From positions 4,819,964 to 4,883,963 of the forward strand of contig JAXIVH010000007.1 of assembly GCA_036785325.1 (NCBI GenBank): a stretch of DNA of 64,000 bases. Reading direction: 5' to 3'. The notes below the pieces were generated by a model. The model was not told where the DNA came from and searched no databases. It saw nothing but the letters and a program-made list of their open reading frames with translations. Source of the DNA: Urophycis tenuis (taxonomy: Eukaryota > Chordata > Actinopteri > Gadiformes > Phycidae). Of the stretch, positions 11,017 through 21,635 are shown piece by piece. The number at the start of each line of letters is the position of its first letter. Within the stretch, counting starts at the first letter, position 1. The translations under genes and the position numbers were made by a program.

Positions 11017-11766
11017 GTGTGCCCGAAGGGGATCCCGAAGGAGCTGAGGATAAAGCGGTGTGGGACTAGAGCAGGAGCCATGGTGAGGAACAAGAAGGCG
11101 GAGAGGAGGTGGAGATACAAGCCCCGTCTTCCCTCGGTTATCATGGGGAATGTACGCTCACTGCCCAACAAGATGGACGAACTATCAGCCCTCATTACCG
11201 GACAGCGCGAGTACTGGGAGTGCAGTGTGTTGTGCCTGACGGAGACATGGCTGAACAGGAATATACCAGACTGCTCAGTGGAACTAGCCGGCTGTACGCT
11301 AGTTCGGGCGGACAGAGACAAACAGAGCGGTAAGAAGTCGGGTGGCGGACTTGTCGTCTTTGTTAACTCCAAATGGTGCAACCTGGGACATGTTACCACG
11401 AAGGAAATCATGTGCACGCCTGATGTCGAGCTGTTTAGCGGCTGGACTGAGATCGTACTATCTGCCCCGTGAGTTTTCGGCAGCCATTGTTGTTATTGTT
11501 TACACTCCACCATCGGCCGTGGCGGCGTGGGCTTGTGATGTCATTCATTCCTCCGTCGCAGACCTGCAGACTAGACATCCCAACACTCTTATTATAGTTA
11601 ACAGAGACTTTAACCATGTAAACATATCAAAGACACTGACTGACTTCACCCAGTATGTGACCTGCAGCACCAGTGGAGATAAGACCTTGGACTTACTGTA
11701 TGCCAATGTTAAGGAGGCATACAGTGCAACAGCCCTTCCCCCCTGGGCAAATCAGACCACTGCTTG
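11017..11766 (+). pseudogene. LINE endonuclease domain, frameshifted
   Basis: The apurinic-type endonuclease of the LINE. The first part (11017-11472) has GNVRSLPNKMDEL, CLTETWLN and GGGLVVFVN. It shifts frame near 11460 and continues as VIVYTPPSA, NTLIIVNRDFNH (metal/catalytic loop, normally GDFN) and KTLDLLYANV. The catalytic loop reads NRDFNH. The last catalytic SDH is not clearly preserved. It precedes the RT ORF directly. Confidence 0.82.
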
Positions 11767-13951
11767 ATACTACTGTCTCCTATATATAAGCCTCTTGTGG
11801 GGAGACAGCCCATCACCACCAGGACTGTGCAGCAGTGGTCTGAGGAAGCTGATGAAGCCCTGAGGGAGTGCTACAGGACAACAGACTGGGGGATGTTTCA
11901 GGAAGACTATGGTGACGATATTGAGGGTCTCACTCAATGCGTCACGGACTATATAAAGTACTGTGAGGAGAGTGTTGTCCCTACTATGAAGGTCCGCTGC
12001 TTCTCCATCAGCAAACCCTGGATCAACAGGGACATCAAAGTCCTGTTGAACCGTAAGAGGAAAGCCTTCATGGCAGGAGACAATGAGGACACACAGAGGG
12101 AGATACAAATAGATCTGAGGAGGGAACTGAGGAGGGCTAAGGACTGCTACAAAAGCAGGATAGAGGGGAAGCTGCAGCAGAACAACCCCCGAGAGGTGTG
12201 GGCAGGGGTGAGAACCAACACCGGCATGAAAACTGCCGGAGGATCACAGGAGGGGACAAAGGAATGGGCCGATGAGTTAAACCTGTTTTTTAACAGATTT
12301 GACTCATCAACTGGGGCCAGATCATCAACACCCCCTCCCCCCTCCTGCTCTACTCATCTCCCTGCTGTACCACTAGACCCGGGCATGGCAGCTCTTGCAC
12401 CTCCCCTCCCAGCACCACCCTCTCTCTCTCTCCCGTTCCACACTCACTGGGAGGCTGGACCAATGTCCAGCCCAGAGGACAGTCACCCCCTCGCCACACC
12501 CCCTACTACTCCTGCAACCCCAGCAATAACAACCCCAACCATCAACACCAGCCATGTGAGACGGCAGCTCACAAGGATCAGGCCTAACAAGGCCAGAGGA
12601 CCCGATGACATCAGCCCGAGGGTGCTCAAGATCTGTGCGGAGCAGCTGGCAGGAGTGTTCACGCATCTTTTCGGCCTCTCCCCGAGGCTGAAAAAGGTGC
12701 CAACTCTATGGAAGACTTCCTGCATAGTCCCTGTGCCGAAGAAGGGTCGTCCCAACGCTCCAGGGGATTTCAGACCTGTGGCTCTAACGTTACACGTCAT
12801 GAAGACCTTTGAGAGGTTGGTTCTGGATCACCTCAAACCCATGGTGCGTGACTGCCTGGACCCACTGCAGTTTGCGTACTAGACCCACATTGGCATGGAG
12901 GATGCCATCATCTACCTGCTTCACAGAGCTTACACACACCTGGAGAGGCCACAGAGCATGGTGAGGATCATGTTCTTCGACTTCTCCAGTGCTTTCGACA
13001 CCGTCCAGCCAGGCAAGCTGGCTGAGAAGCTCCTGGTGATGCAGGTCGATCCTGACATGGTGGCATGGATTACGAACTACCTCACGGACAGGCCGCAGTA
13101 TGTCAGGCTGCAACACTGCTTGTCAGACACGGTGACAAGCAACACCGGCACACCCCAGGGAATTGTACTTTCACCATTCTTGTTCACCCTCTACACCTCG
13201 GATTTCTGCTACAACTCCCGAACATGCCACCTGCAGAAGTTCTCTGACGACTCCTCCATTGTTGGATGCATCACAGACAACAGGGAGGAGGAGGACAGGA
13301 AACTGGTGAAGAACTTTGTGGGATGGTGTGACGGGAACCACCTTCAGCTCAACACAGGGAAAACCAAAGAGCTGGTGGTGGACTTCAGGCGCAGAAAGAG
13401 CCTCCCATTACCGGTTTCCATAAATGGGGAGGAGGTGGAGATGGTGGATACCTGTAAGTTCCTTGGAGTGCGCCTGAACAATAAACTGGACTGGTCGGAC
13501 AACACTGAGGCCCTCTACAGGAAGGGACAGAGTACGCTGTTCTTCCTGAGGAGGCTCATATCTTTCAGTGTGTGCACTAGGCTGCTGCGGATGTTCTACC
13601 AGTCTGAGGTAGCCAGTGTCACCTTCTTCGCTGCTGTGTGCTGGGCATTGTGGTGCCAGCAAGCTGAATAAGCTGGTGAGGAAGGCGAGCTCTGTGGTCG
13701 GGATGAAGCTGGACTGTGTGGAGGCGGTGACAGAGAGGAGTATAAGGGGAAAGCTGCAGGCGATCCTGGACAACCCCTCTCAACCTCTCTATGCCAAGCT
13801 GAGGCAACTCAGGAGCACGTTCAGCCATAGGCTCACTCAGCCACGTGCCTCAAAGCGCTTGGGGTGCTCTTTCATCCCATCAGCTATCAGGCTCTACAAT
13901 ACCTCAACCACCCACTCCCAACGTCTCGGAAGCCCCAACACCACCAGATAA
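11764..13951 (+). pseudogene. LINE reverse transcriptase, interrupted by a stop and a frameshift
   Basis: Linker (KPWINRDIK) then reverse transcriptase: GPDDISPRVLK (12600), FRPVALTLHVMKTFE, motif A FFDFSSAFDTV (12974), motif B TPQGIVLSPFLFTLYTSDF (13150), and the catalytic box as FSDDSS rather than FADD (13240). A TAG at 12880 ends the first ORF (QFAY*), and a frameshift near 13660 separates the C-terminus (VVGMKLDCVEAV). This is otherwise a complete L2/CR1-type RT of about 730 codons. Confidence 0.87.
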
Positions 13952-14513
13952 GTGGACTAAACACCACACCACACACCTCAGGACTGTTTTCTAAGCCGTT
14001 GTTATTTTAGGTCTACTCACATGTTTTACTTACACTACCTTGAATATCCTGTATAATTTGCACATTTTGCATTTTGCACATTCTGCACATTTGCACATCT
14101 ATTTTGCACAACTTACAACTGCACATCTATTTTTATTTTTATGTCTATTTTTATCTTTATATCTACACCTCAGTAAGACTCTGGTACCAATTGCACTGTT
14201 AACTACCAAGCACTGATAACTACCAAGTATGTTTATCTACCAACTGCACTGTCCATCTCAATGATGACTACCATGTACGTTCATCTACCAATTTGCACTG
14301 TCCATCTCAATGATAATTACTATGTATATAGGTTCTAATTTTTTTCACCTGATCTGACTTTAAGAGCTCGCATACAATTTAATCTTGTTTAGGTAAATAT
14401 ATTCATTGTTTATTGTCTATAGTCAGGTTTTTATTGCACTCCTCTATCCCCTTGTACTGCTGGTCACTGTGAATTTCTCCAAAGGGATATAAATAAAGGA
14501 ATATCTTATGATT

Positions 14514-14591
14514 GAATTTCATCAGTAAACATCAGTGCTCAATGCAAGGCACTCACAGATTCTTTATTTCATGCGGTTTCATGAATAATGA
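14514..14591. other. Short spacer
   Basis: Nothing recognised between the LINE tail and the tRNA-Leu. Confidence 0.5.
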
Positions 14592-14674
14592 TGTCAGAAG
14601 TGGGATTCGAACACACGCCTCCAGAGGAGACTGCGACCTGAACGCAGTGCCTTAGACCGCTCGGCCATCCTGAC
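14592..14674 (-). tRNA. tRNA-Leu(CAG)
   Basis: Minus strand, 83 nt. Acceptor stem GTCAGGA/TTCTGAC with one G-T pair, box A GGATGGCCGAGCGGTCTAAG, anticodon loop TTCAGGT (CAG), long variable arm, and box B region GTGTTCGAATCCCAC. It has one T-stem change (GTGTG where GTGGG is usual), so it may be a lightly decayed gene. No intron is visible. Confidence 0.85.
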
Positions 14675-14805
14675 TGGTGACAACACGAAGGAAAGCGTGG
14701 ATCGCAGGCTAAAATTGTTGAGGAAATGAAAGGTTACTTCTTTATCACCGATATCTACTAATTTCACTTTGAGTAAAATTCCCTGCCTCCAGCATGACAG
14801 GCGGG

Positions 14806-15390
14806 CAGGGGTGGAAAGTAACGAATTACATTTACTCACGTTACTGTAATTGATTACTTTTTATGAGTAATTTGTAATTTTCTGAGTAGTTTTTGAAATA
14901 GGTAATTTTTACTTTTACTCGAGTACATTTTGACCCAAGTACTTTTATTCGCTAAATTTGAAACCCCTCACGTTACTGAGTAAAAAAAAATATTGATGGT
15001 GAAAAATTAAATGCGGGCGGAAATTTAAACCGCTGTCCCGGAACTGAAAGTCAATTGCGTGGCCTTTTCCTTGCGCGCGCCCTTTCCATTGTTAAATAAT
15101 CTGGTGTGGTGGATCTAGTAGGCCAGTGTTTCCCCTACATGCATTCAGCAGCGGCGCACCGCAGCTGCTGGATTGTCAGCGCCACTGCAAAAAAAAAAAA
15201 AAAAAAAATGCAATGTAGCCTATACTGTCTAGTTTTACCCCTATGCTGTTTACTTCATGTCGTTAGTGAACTAGTCCACTGTGCATGGGGTAACATCACA
15301 TTCATTAGACCATTGGTTCCCAAACGGTGTGCCGTGAGGCAAGTCCAGGTGTGCCGTGGGATTTTGTGACAACCATACATTATTATTGCC
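14806..15390. mobile_element. Cluster of hAT-type transposon termini (graveyard)
   Basis: Three different terminal sequences of hAT style occur in a row: CAGGGGTGGAAAGTAACG at 14806, CAGTGTTTCCCCTACATGC near 15125, and CATTGGTTCCCAAACGG near 15310. The first is followed by the TTACTTTTACTCGAGTACAT-type repeats common in teleost hAT MITEs. No partner ends were found. An A20 run lies near 15188. No gene is present. Confidence 0.55.
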
Positions 15391-18305
15391 AGGGGCGTAG
15401 CTAGTCATTTGGGGGCCCAAGGCAAACCCAGTCATGGGGCCCTCCACATCCCTGTACTGTTTATATGGATGCACAATTTATATCCATTGTCATATGGTGT
15501 GTTTTTATCTCTTAAATTTGTTGTTCTTATTTCCTTTTTTTAATCTAATATTTCTGCACAAACTTTTGTTGTGCTAGAGTACACTGCACATGTGTTCAAT
15601 GTCAATAAAGTCAATATACAAGGCATAACTCTTAACAAAAGTTTTATTTTTTAAATGAAATGTTCTCATAATGACATACTTGAATCTTGAAGGTCTTCCA
15701 TTTAAGCAGAAGCAAGCAGATTGATCTTGTGTTACTAAAAAAAAGAAAACAGCACAAAAGATGTGGTTAATTATGGAGGAAACATTTTAACAGTACATTT
15801 CCTTTTTTTTTTAAGTAAGTTACCTTTTGTCTTTCTTTCCTTATCCCTTTTCTTTCTCTCCCTTTACTCCACTGATGTCTTCATCTCTCTCTCCTTGTTT
15901 TCTCCTGTTCCTCCACTTTCTCTCTCAACTTTTTCTCTCATTTTATCTTAACTGATGTCATCTCTCTCTCCTTGTTTTCTCCTGTTCCTCCACTTTCTCT
16001 CTCAACTTTTTCTCTCATTTTATCGTAACTGATGTCATCTCTCTCCTTGTTTTTTCCTGTTCCTCCACTTTTTCTTTATTTTTTCGTTCTCCTCATTTAC
16101 AATTAGGCCACATTTGTGCATGACACACTGATCACACTAAAATTTGACCTTCCGAGCCTTTGCCCCAGCAAACCTTGTAATGAGTTACTCCATATCCAGT
16201 GACTTTCTGACTGCTTGCTCAATGGAGAGAACTGCAAGTGCTGACAGCCTGTCCTGTAGCATAGTTGACCTCAGGTAGTTTCTAAAAATTTTCAGTTTTG
16301 AAAAACTTCTCTCGCCTGAAGCTACTGTGACAGGGAGAGTGAGAAGAAGTCTGAGAGCGATACTGAGATTTGGATAAATGTCAAGGATACTCTCCTTATA
16401 TATGTAATCAAGCATCTCAGATGGAGATGAGATGTTTGTAGGGAATGATCTGACTGCACCTTTAACCTCTAGCTTGAGGTCCTCTGCGTCAACATCATCC
16501 ATCCTCTGCTCAAGCCTGTGACAACATTCATGCAGCCTCCCTTCCTTCTCAGTGTCTCGCATGACATCAGTGGAGAACAGAAATCCATACAGCTCATAAA
16601 ATGTATCCATGTGTGAAAATCTCTCCTTCAAAGTGACCATGGCTCTATCTATAAGAGGCAGGAAAAACTGTCATTTGAATAACTCTGGTGCAGTTGACTG
16701 AGTCTGCTCTCTTCCCTCATACTCAAAGAATTGAGGTGTTCTTCTCTGACGCACCTCTGGCCAACTCATCTCGATTTTAAGGTTTTCTGCAATTTCCCTG
16801 GCATCTGTTTTTGCTGACTGCAGTCCCTCATTTCGAAATTCCTCAAGGAATTTTGTCACAGCTGTGATTTCCTTCCTAATAGTTTCAACTGAAACTTTGG
16901 GGCTCTGCAGGATCTTGCTCACTTTATTTATTTGGAAGAGAACATTGTACCAAACAATGGTACTCACCACAAAGGGGAATGTCTGCATCTCTTTGCAGAT
17001 GCCTTCAGTTGTAGAGATCACATCCGCATCCCGTTTTTCTGCTGCATACTCCTTCAAAGCGGTCAATGCCTCCACGATTTCAGGCAACTGGTATCGGACA
17101 GCTTTAACAGCTTCCACTCGACACTCCCACCTGGTTGTGGACAAAGCTTTGAGAGTGAAGTTCTTCACATGATCTGTGAGAATGGTCCAGCGGTGAACTG
17201 ACGAACTGAACAGAGTGTAGAGTCGTTGTAAGAGGCCAAAGAAACTAATGGAGGTCACAGATGACTTTGCTGCATCACCAACAACTAGATTAAGAGTATG
17301 GCTTCCACAAGGAACACACAACGCTTTACTGTTTAGCTCAAACACTCTCTTTTGTACTCCCTGCTTTTTCCCTTGCATGTTACTGCCATTGTCATATGAC
17401 TGACCTCGACAGTTGGATAGGTCCAAACCAAGATTTTGTAGCTGCCCTAAAAATGCCTCACATAGCCCTTTGCCAGATGTATCCAGTGCTTGAACAAAGC
17501 CCACGAAGTGTTCATCTATTGAGATGCCTTTTGTGGTCTCACAATGAACAATGCGCAACACTACTGAGAGCTGCTCAGTGTGGCTGACATCTGGTGTGCA
17601 GTCCATGATAACTGCATAATATTTTGCTTTATTGACTTTGTCTACAATGGCATCAAGTGTGGATTTAGCAATGAGGGAGATCAATTCATTTTGTATACTG
17701 GGACTGAGGAAAGTCTCAGTCTGTTCTTTTGCCTGAATTCTCCTCAGATGTTCTCTCATGACTGGGTCAAACTGAGCCATCAGTTCCACTTGACCCAGGA
17801 AGTTGCCATTGCCAGCCTCAAACAGCCTCTCGGAGTGGCCACGGAAGGAAAGATTGTGTTCTGCAAGATGACTCACTATTGCAATCAATCTTGTTAATAC
17901 TTCTCTCCAGCGGTTTACTTCTAGAGTGAATAAATTTTGGTTAACCTGATCAATCACAGTTTTGGTTTGAAGCTTTTGTATTAGAGTGTGCCACTTTTCC
18001 ATGTTGATAATATGATCAGTGGACTTCTCGTGTTGTTTGAGGGTGACTGAGAGATTTTTCCAGTCACTAACCCCATCCTCACTTAGCTGAGTACTCCTGT
18101 TACCAAACAGGCGACAACAAAAGCAGACAACTCTATCCTTACTTTCACTGTAAACCAGCCAGGACCTGCAGATCTTTTCACCATTCTTCATTTGCATATA
18201 GTAGTAGTTATGTGTAAATCTGCGGCCCTCTTGACTCCTTGTAAAATTCTGTCCTTGACCTGAACAGGACCTTTCTGTACTATTGAGCAGATTTATTTCC
18301 TGATT
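15391..18305 (-). mobile_element. hAT transposon, 5' end lost
   Basis: The left terminus is CAGGGGCGTAGCTAG at 15391, a common teleost hAT end. The transposase gene reads leftward. The other terminus is missing because the plus-strand LINE begins at about 18305 directly upstream of the transposase N-terminus. The 15550-16180 part is AT/CT-rich 3' non-coding sequence with a tandem copy of a CTGATGTCATCTCTCTCTCC block (about 15951 and 16028). Confidence 0.75.
16185..18305 (-). pseudogene. hAT transposase (TTF zinc finger, DUF4371, hAT dimerisation), one stop codon
   Basis: Minus-strand protein resembling teleost ZMYM1-like/hAT transposases. In order: TTF-type zinc finger (SRSWLVYSESKD-like start, CFCCRLF), a DUF4371-type body (LRRIQAKEQTETFLSPS, YAVIMDCTPDVSH carrying a catalytic Asp, CRGQSYDNGSNMQG with the second Asp, CGSHTLNLVVGDAA, TTRWECR) and the C-terminal dimerisation domain (PVTVASGERSFSKLKIFRN). 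The reading frame is open upstream of the first Met to about 18300. The only lesion inside the body is a TGA at 16668-16670, between ELFK and QFFLPLIDRA. The N-terminus is cut by the neighbouring LINE. This is the best preserved DNA-transposon ORF in the window, but it is not intact. Confidence 0.88.
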
Positions 18306-18331
18306 TACTTCCTACTTTCGCTCTCCCAACA

Positions 18332-19204
18332 TTGGAAATTTTGGACATTCTGGTCAAAGGTGCGCTCACCTTTGCTCACGCAGTAAAACGTCGGAGGAGA
18401 GGGAAACGTGCCGGTGCGCTTGTGCGTCTTGGCCAGCGCGGATTACGCACACCTCTACCGGGAATATTTCTCTGTAACGTGCGTTCACTGCCCAACAAAC
18501 TGGATGAATTACAACTGCTGTTGGGAAAAAACAGGGACTTTTATTCATCCGCTGTTTTGTGCTTTACGGAGACGTGGCTTTGTGGTTTAATACCGAACTC
18601 TGCGCTGCAGCTGGCAGGCTTCCATCTCTACAGAGCGGACAGAAACTGCGGACAGAAACTGCCGGAACTCAACGGCAAAACAAAAGGTGGAGGAATCTGT
18701 TTTTACATCAACAGTGGTTGGTGCAACGACGTGACGGCGATCCAGCAGCACTGTTCTCCTGATCTGGAATCTTACTTCATAAACTGTAAGCCCTTTTATT
18801 CACCCCTTGAGTTCGCTTCATTCATTCTGGTCGGTGTTTACATTCCACCGTCGGCCAACGTGCAGGACGCACAGCGCATGCTCACCGACCAGATACTGTG
18901 TGTGGAGCGTACCAACCCGGACTCCTTAGTTATTCGTTGGTGAATTTAACAAAGGAAACCTCACTCACGAACTCCCTAAATATAGACAGTTTATTAAATG
19001 CCCGACCAGAGAGGAGAACATTCTGGATCACTGTTACAGCACAGTCAGGGATGCCTATCACCCCGTCCCCCGTGCTGCACTGGGACACTCTGACCACGTC
19101 ATGGTCCACCTGATTCCTGCGTACAGGCAGAAATTAAAGCTCTGCAAACCTGTAGTGAGGACATCAAAGAAGTGGACCAGTGAGGCCGTGGAGGATCTCC
19201 AGGC
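18332..19204 (+). pseudogene. LINE endonuclease domain, frameshifted
   Basis: GIFLCNVRSLPNKLDEL, CFTETWLCG, GGGICFYINSGWCND and VGVYIPPSA identify an AP-type endonuclease. A frameshift near 18935 separates SLVIRW from the continuation GEFNKGNLTHELPKY (catalytic loop reads GEFN). The C-terminal LGHSDHVMV (19080) carries the catalytic SDH. A second frameshift near 19215 joins to the RT ORF. Confidence 0.8.
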
Positions 19205-21187
19205 GTGTTTGGACTCTACTGGGATGTGTTCAGGACTGCTACCAACAGTCTGGATGAGTACGCAGAGGCTGTGACGTCCTACATCAGTTTCTGTGAGGAC
19301 AGCTGTATTCCAACACGCACCAGGGTGAGTTACAACAATGACAAACCCTGGTTCACAGCCAAACTCAGAAGGTTAAGGTTGGATAAGGAAGTTGCCTTCA
19401 GGAGTGGGGACAAAGACAGATATAAAGAGGCGAAGTACAAGTTTAGCAAGGCGGTGAAAGAGGCTAAACGACTGTACTCTGAGAAGCTCCAAAACCACTT
19501 CTCAGCCAACGACTCTGCGTCTGTCTGGAAAGGGCTTAGGCAAATCACCAACTACAAGCCTAAAGCCCCCCACTCCATCAACGACCATCGTCTGGCCAAT
19601 GATCTGAACGAGTTCTACTGCCGCTTTGAAAGACAAAGGGACAGTCCTGCAACCATCCCCCATGACACCTCCCAACAGCTCCAGCTTATCACCTCCACCT
19701 CCCCCACCTCAGTGGGGGCCTGGGCACCTCCACCAATGCCAAACTTAAAGGTCCCCCCCTCGACCCCCCCACCCACCTCAGTGACGACTCTTTCCATCCA
19801 TGAGAGGGACGTCAACAAACTCTTCAGGAGACAGAACCCCCGGAAAGCTGCTGGACCGGATTCTGTCTCCCCATCCACCTTGAAGCACTGTGCTGATCAG
19901 CTGTCTCCAGTGTTCACAGACATTTTCAACACCTCACTGGAGACATGTCACGTGCCAGCCTGCTTCAAGACCTCTACCATAATTCCTGTCCCCAAGAAGC
20001 CAAGGACCACAGGACTTAACGACTTCAGACCCGTCGCCCTGACCTCTGTGGTTATGAAGTCCTTTGAGGGCCTTGTGCTCTCACACCTGAAAGGCATCAC
20101 CGACCCCCTCCTGGACCCCCTGCCGTTTGCATACAGAGCCAACAGGTCTGTAGACGATGCAGTCAACTTGGCCTTCCACTTCATCCTCCAGCACCTGGAC
20201 TCCGCAGGAACCTACGCCAGGATCCTGTTTGTGGATTTCAGCTCTGCTTTCAACACCATCATCCCGGCTCTGCTTCAGGAGAAGCTCTCCCAGCTTAGTG
20301 TGCCTGACTCCACCTGCAGGTGGATTACAGACTTCCTGTCTGACAGGAAGCAGCATGTGAAGCTGGGAAAACGCATCTCCGACTCACAGACCATCAGCAC
20401 CGGTTCCCCCCAGGGCTGTGTTCTTTCTCCTCTGCTCTTCTCCCTGTACACAAACAGCTGCACCTCCAGTCACCAGTCCGTCAAGCTTCTGAAGTTTGCG
20501 GATGACGCCACCCTCATTGGACTCATTTCTGATGGTAATGAGTCTGACTACAGGTGGGAGGTAGACCATCTGGTGACATGGTGCAGCGGAAACAACCTAG
20601 AGCTCAACGCTCTAAAGACAGTGGAGATGGTTGTGGACTTCAGGAAGTACTCAGCCTCACCTGCCCCCATCACCCTCTGCGACTACACAATTGACACTGT
20701 GGAGTCTTTCCGCTTCCTGGGAACTGTCATCTCCCAGGATCTCAAGTGGGAGCTGAACATCAGCTCCCTCATCAAGAAAGCCCAGCAGAGGATGTACTTC
20801 CTTAGGCAGCTTAAGAAATTCAACCTGCCCAGGACAATGATGGTGCACTTCTACTCCTCCATCATTGAGTCCATCCTCACCTCCTACATCACCATCTGGT
20901 TCACTGCTGCCACCGCCAAGGACAAGGGCAGACTGCAGCGCATCATTCGGTCTGCAGAGAAGGTGATTGGCTGCAATCTGCCGTCGCTCCAGGACCTGTA
21001 CACCTCCAGGACCCTGAGGCGTGCAGGTAAGATTATGGCCGATCCCTCCCACCCCGGACACCATCTCTTTGCATCACTCCCCTCTGGCAGGAGGCTGCGG
21101 TCCATCAGGACCAAAACCTCACGGCATAAGAACAGTTTTTTCCCGTCTGCCACTAGCCTTGTCAACAAGGCCCGGAGCCCCCCCTGA
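19205..21187 (+). CDS. LINE reverse transcriptase ORF, open for 660 codons
   Basis: Plus-strand RT of the L2/CR1 type. The linker contains NDKPWFTAKLRRLR. The RT domain contains KAAGPDSVSPSTLK (about 19850), FRPVALTSVVMKSFEG, motif A LFVDFSSAFNTIIP (20230), motif B SPQGCVLSPLLFSLYTNS (20405) and catalytic FADDATLIGL (20498). The thumb contains FLGTVISQDLKWE, and the C-terminus contains LPSGRRLRSIRTKTSRHKNS. The first ATG is arbitrary because the true ORF began in the frameshifted endonuclease. The RT domain itself is undamaged. Confidence 0.88.
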   Translation: MFGLYWDVFRTATNSLDEYAEAVTSYISFCEDSCIPTRTRVSYNNDKPWFTAKLRRLRLDKEVAFRSGDKDRYKEAKYKFSKAVKEAKRLYSEKLQNHFSANDSASVWKGLRQITNYKPKAPHSINDHRLANDLNEFYCRFERQRDSPATIPHDTSQQLQLITSTSPTSVGAWAPPPMPNLKVPPSTPPPTSVTTLSIHERDVNKLFRRQNPRKAAGPDSVSPSTLKHCADQLSPVFTDIFNTSLETCHVPACFKTSTIIPVPKKPRTTGLNDFRPVALTSVVMKSFEGLVLSHLKGITDPLLDPLPFAYRANRSVDDAVNLAFHFILQHLDSAGTYARILFVDFSSAFNTIIPALLQEKLSQLSVPDSTCRWITDFLSDRKQHVKLGKRISDSQTISTGSPQGCVLSPLLFSLYTNSCTSSHQSVKLLKFADDATLIGLISDGNESDYRWEVDHLVTWCSGNNLELNALKTVEMVVDFRKYSASPAPITLCDYTIDTVESFRFLGTVISQDLKWELNISSLIKKAQQRMYFLRQLKKFNLPRTMMVHFYSSIIESILTSYITIWFTAATAKDKGRLQRIIRSAEKVIGCNLPSLQDLYTSRTLRRAGKIMADPSHPGHHLFASLPSGRRLRSIRTKTSRHKNSFFPSATSLVNKARSPP

Positions 21188-21390
21188 CACTGACTCTCTC
21201 CCTCCCCCCACACAGTCCTAAATGCTACATTAACGTGGCATCTTCAGATCCTCTGTGTTACATTAACGCACAGTATGTACAGTGTGCACTCATTCGGGTC
21301 CACCATTTTTCCATTTTTCTCTGCATGCACTACTGCTCTGTATTCCATATTCATATTCATAGTCATATTCATTGTACATTGTATATATAT

Positions 21391-21635
21391 TGGACTGCAT
21401 AGAAGAAGAGCCATCAAAAACATCCTGGAAGCAGCTGAGAAGGCTTCACGTTGGCTCTGGATGAAGAGGGGGGAGGCGTGGCGTAGTGCGCTACCTGGAC
21501 ACAAGTCGGGGGACTGATCACCCCTGGCTGGGTCGCCCGGGTGAGGGTGTCTGATGAAGACCCGAAACACCCTATGACCCTGGGAGCATCACTGATGATG
21601 TGTCCAGGTTGCACCATGAGGTGTATTATAGTACT
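21391..21635 (+). mobile_element. 5'-truncated 3' tail of R2/HERO-type LINE (upstream copy)
   Basis: 245 bp that appear identical to the last 245 bp of the full element (25039-25283): the end of the ORF (RRAIKNILEAAEKASRWLW), the stop and the 3'UTR ending GTGTATTATAGTACT. It is joined without spacer to the 5' end of the complete copy at 21636. One extra A at 21636/25284 is shared. Confidence 0.92.

Larger units (their letters stand above)
10725..14513 (+). mobile_element. Near full-length L2/CR1-type LINE (broken)
   Basis: The 5' end begins near the GAGTGGCAGCCCGACACAGC leader, followed by an AP-type endonuclease, a reverse transcriptase and a 3'UTR rich in TTTGCAC repeats. It ends in GGATATAAATAAAGGAATATCTT. 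A 3' fragment of the same family with a clear (ATCTT)n tail lies at 40235-40431. The coding region is spread over at least four frames, so the copy is inactive. Confidence 0.88.

Noticed and set aside
12373..12800. Antisense ORFs in the 10.7-kb LINE
   Set aside because: Shadow frames of the RT linker and RT.
20657..21213. Antisense ORFs across the LINE RT
   Set aside because: Shadows of a long GC-balanced coding frame on the other strand.
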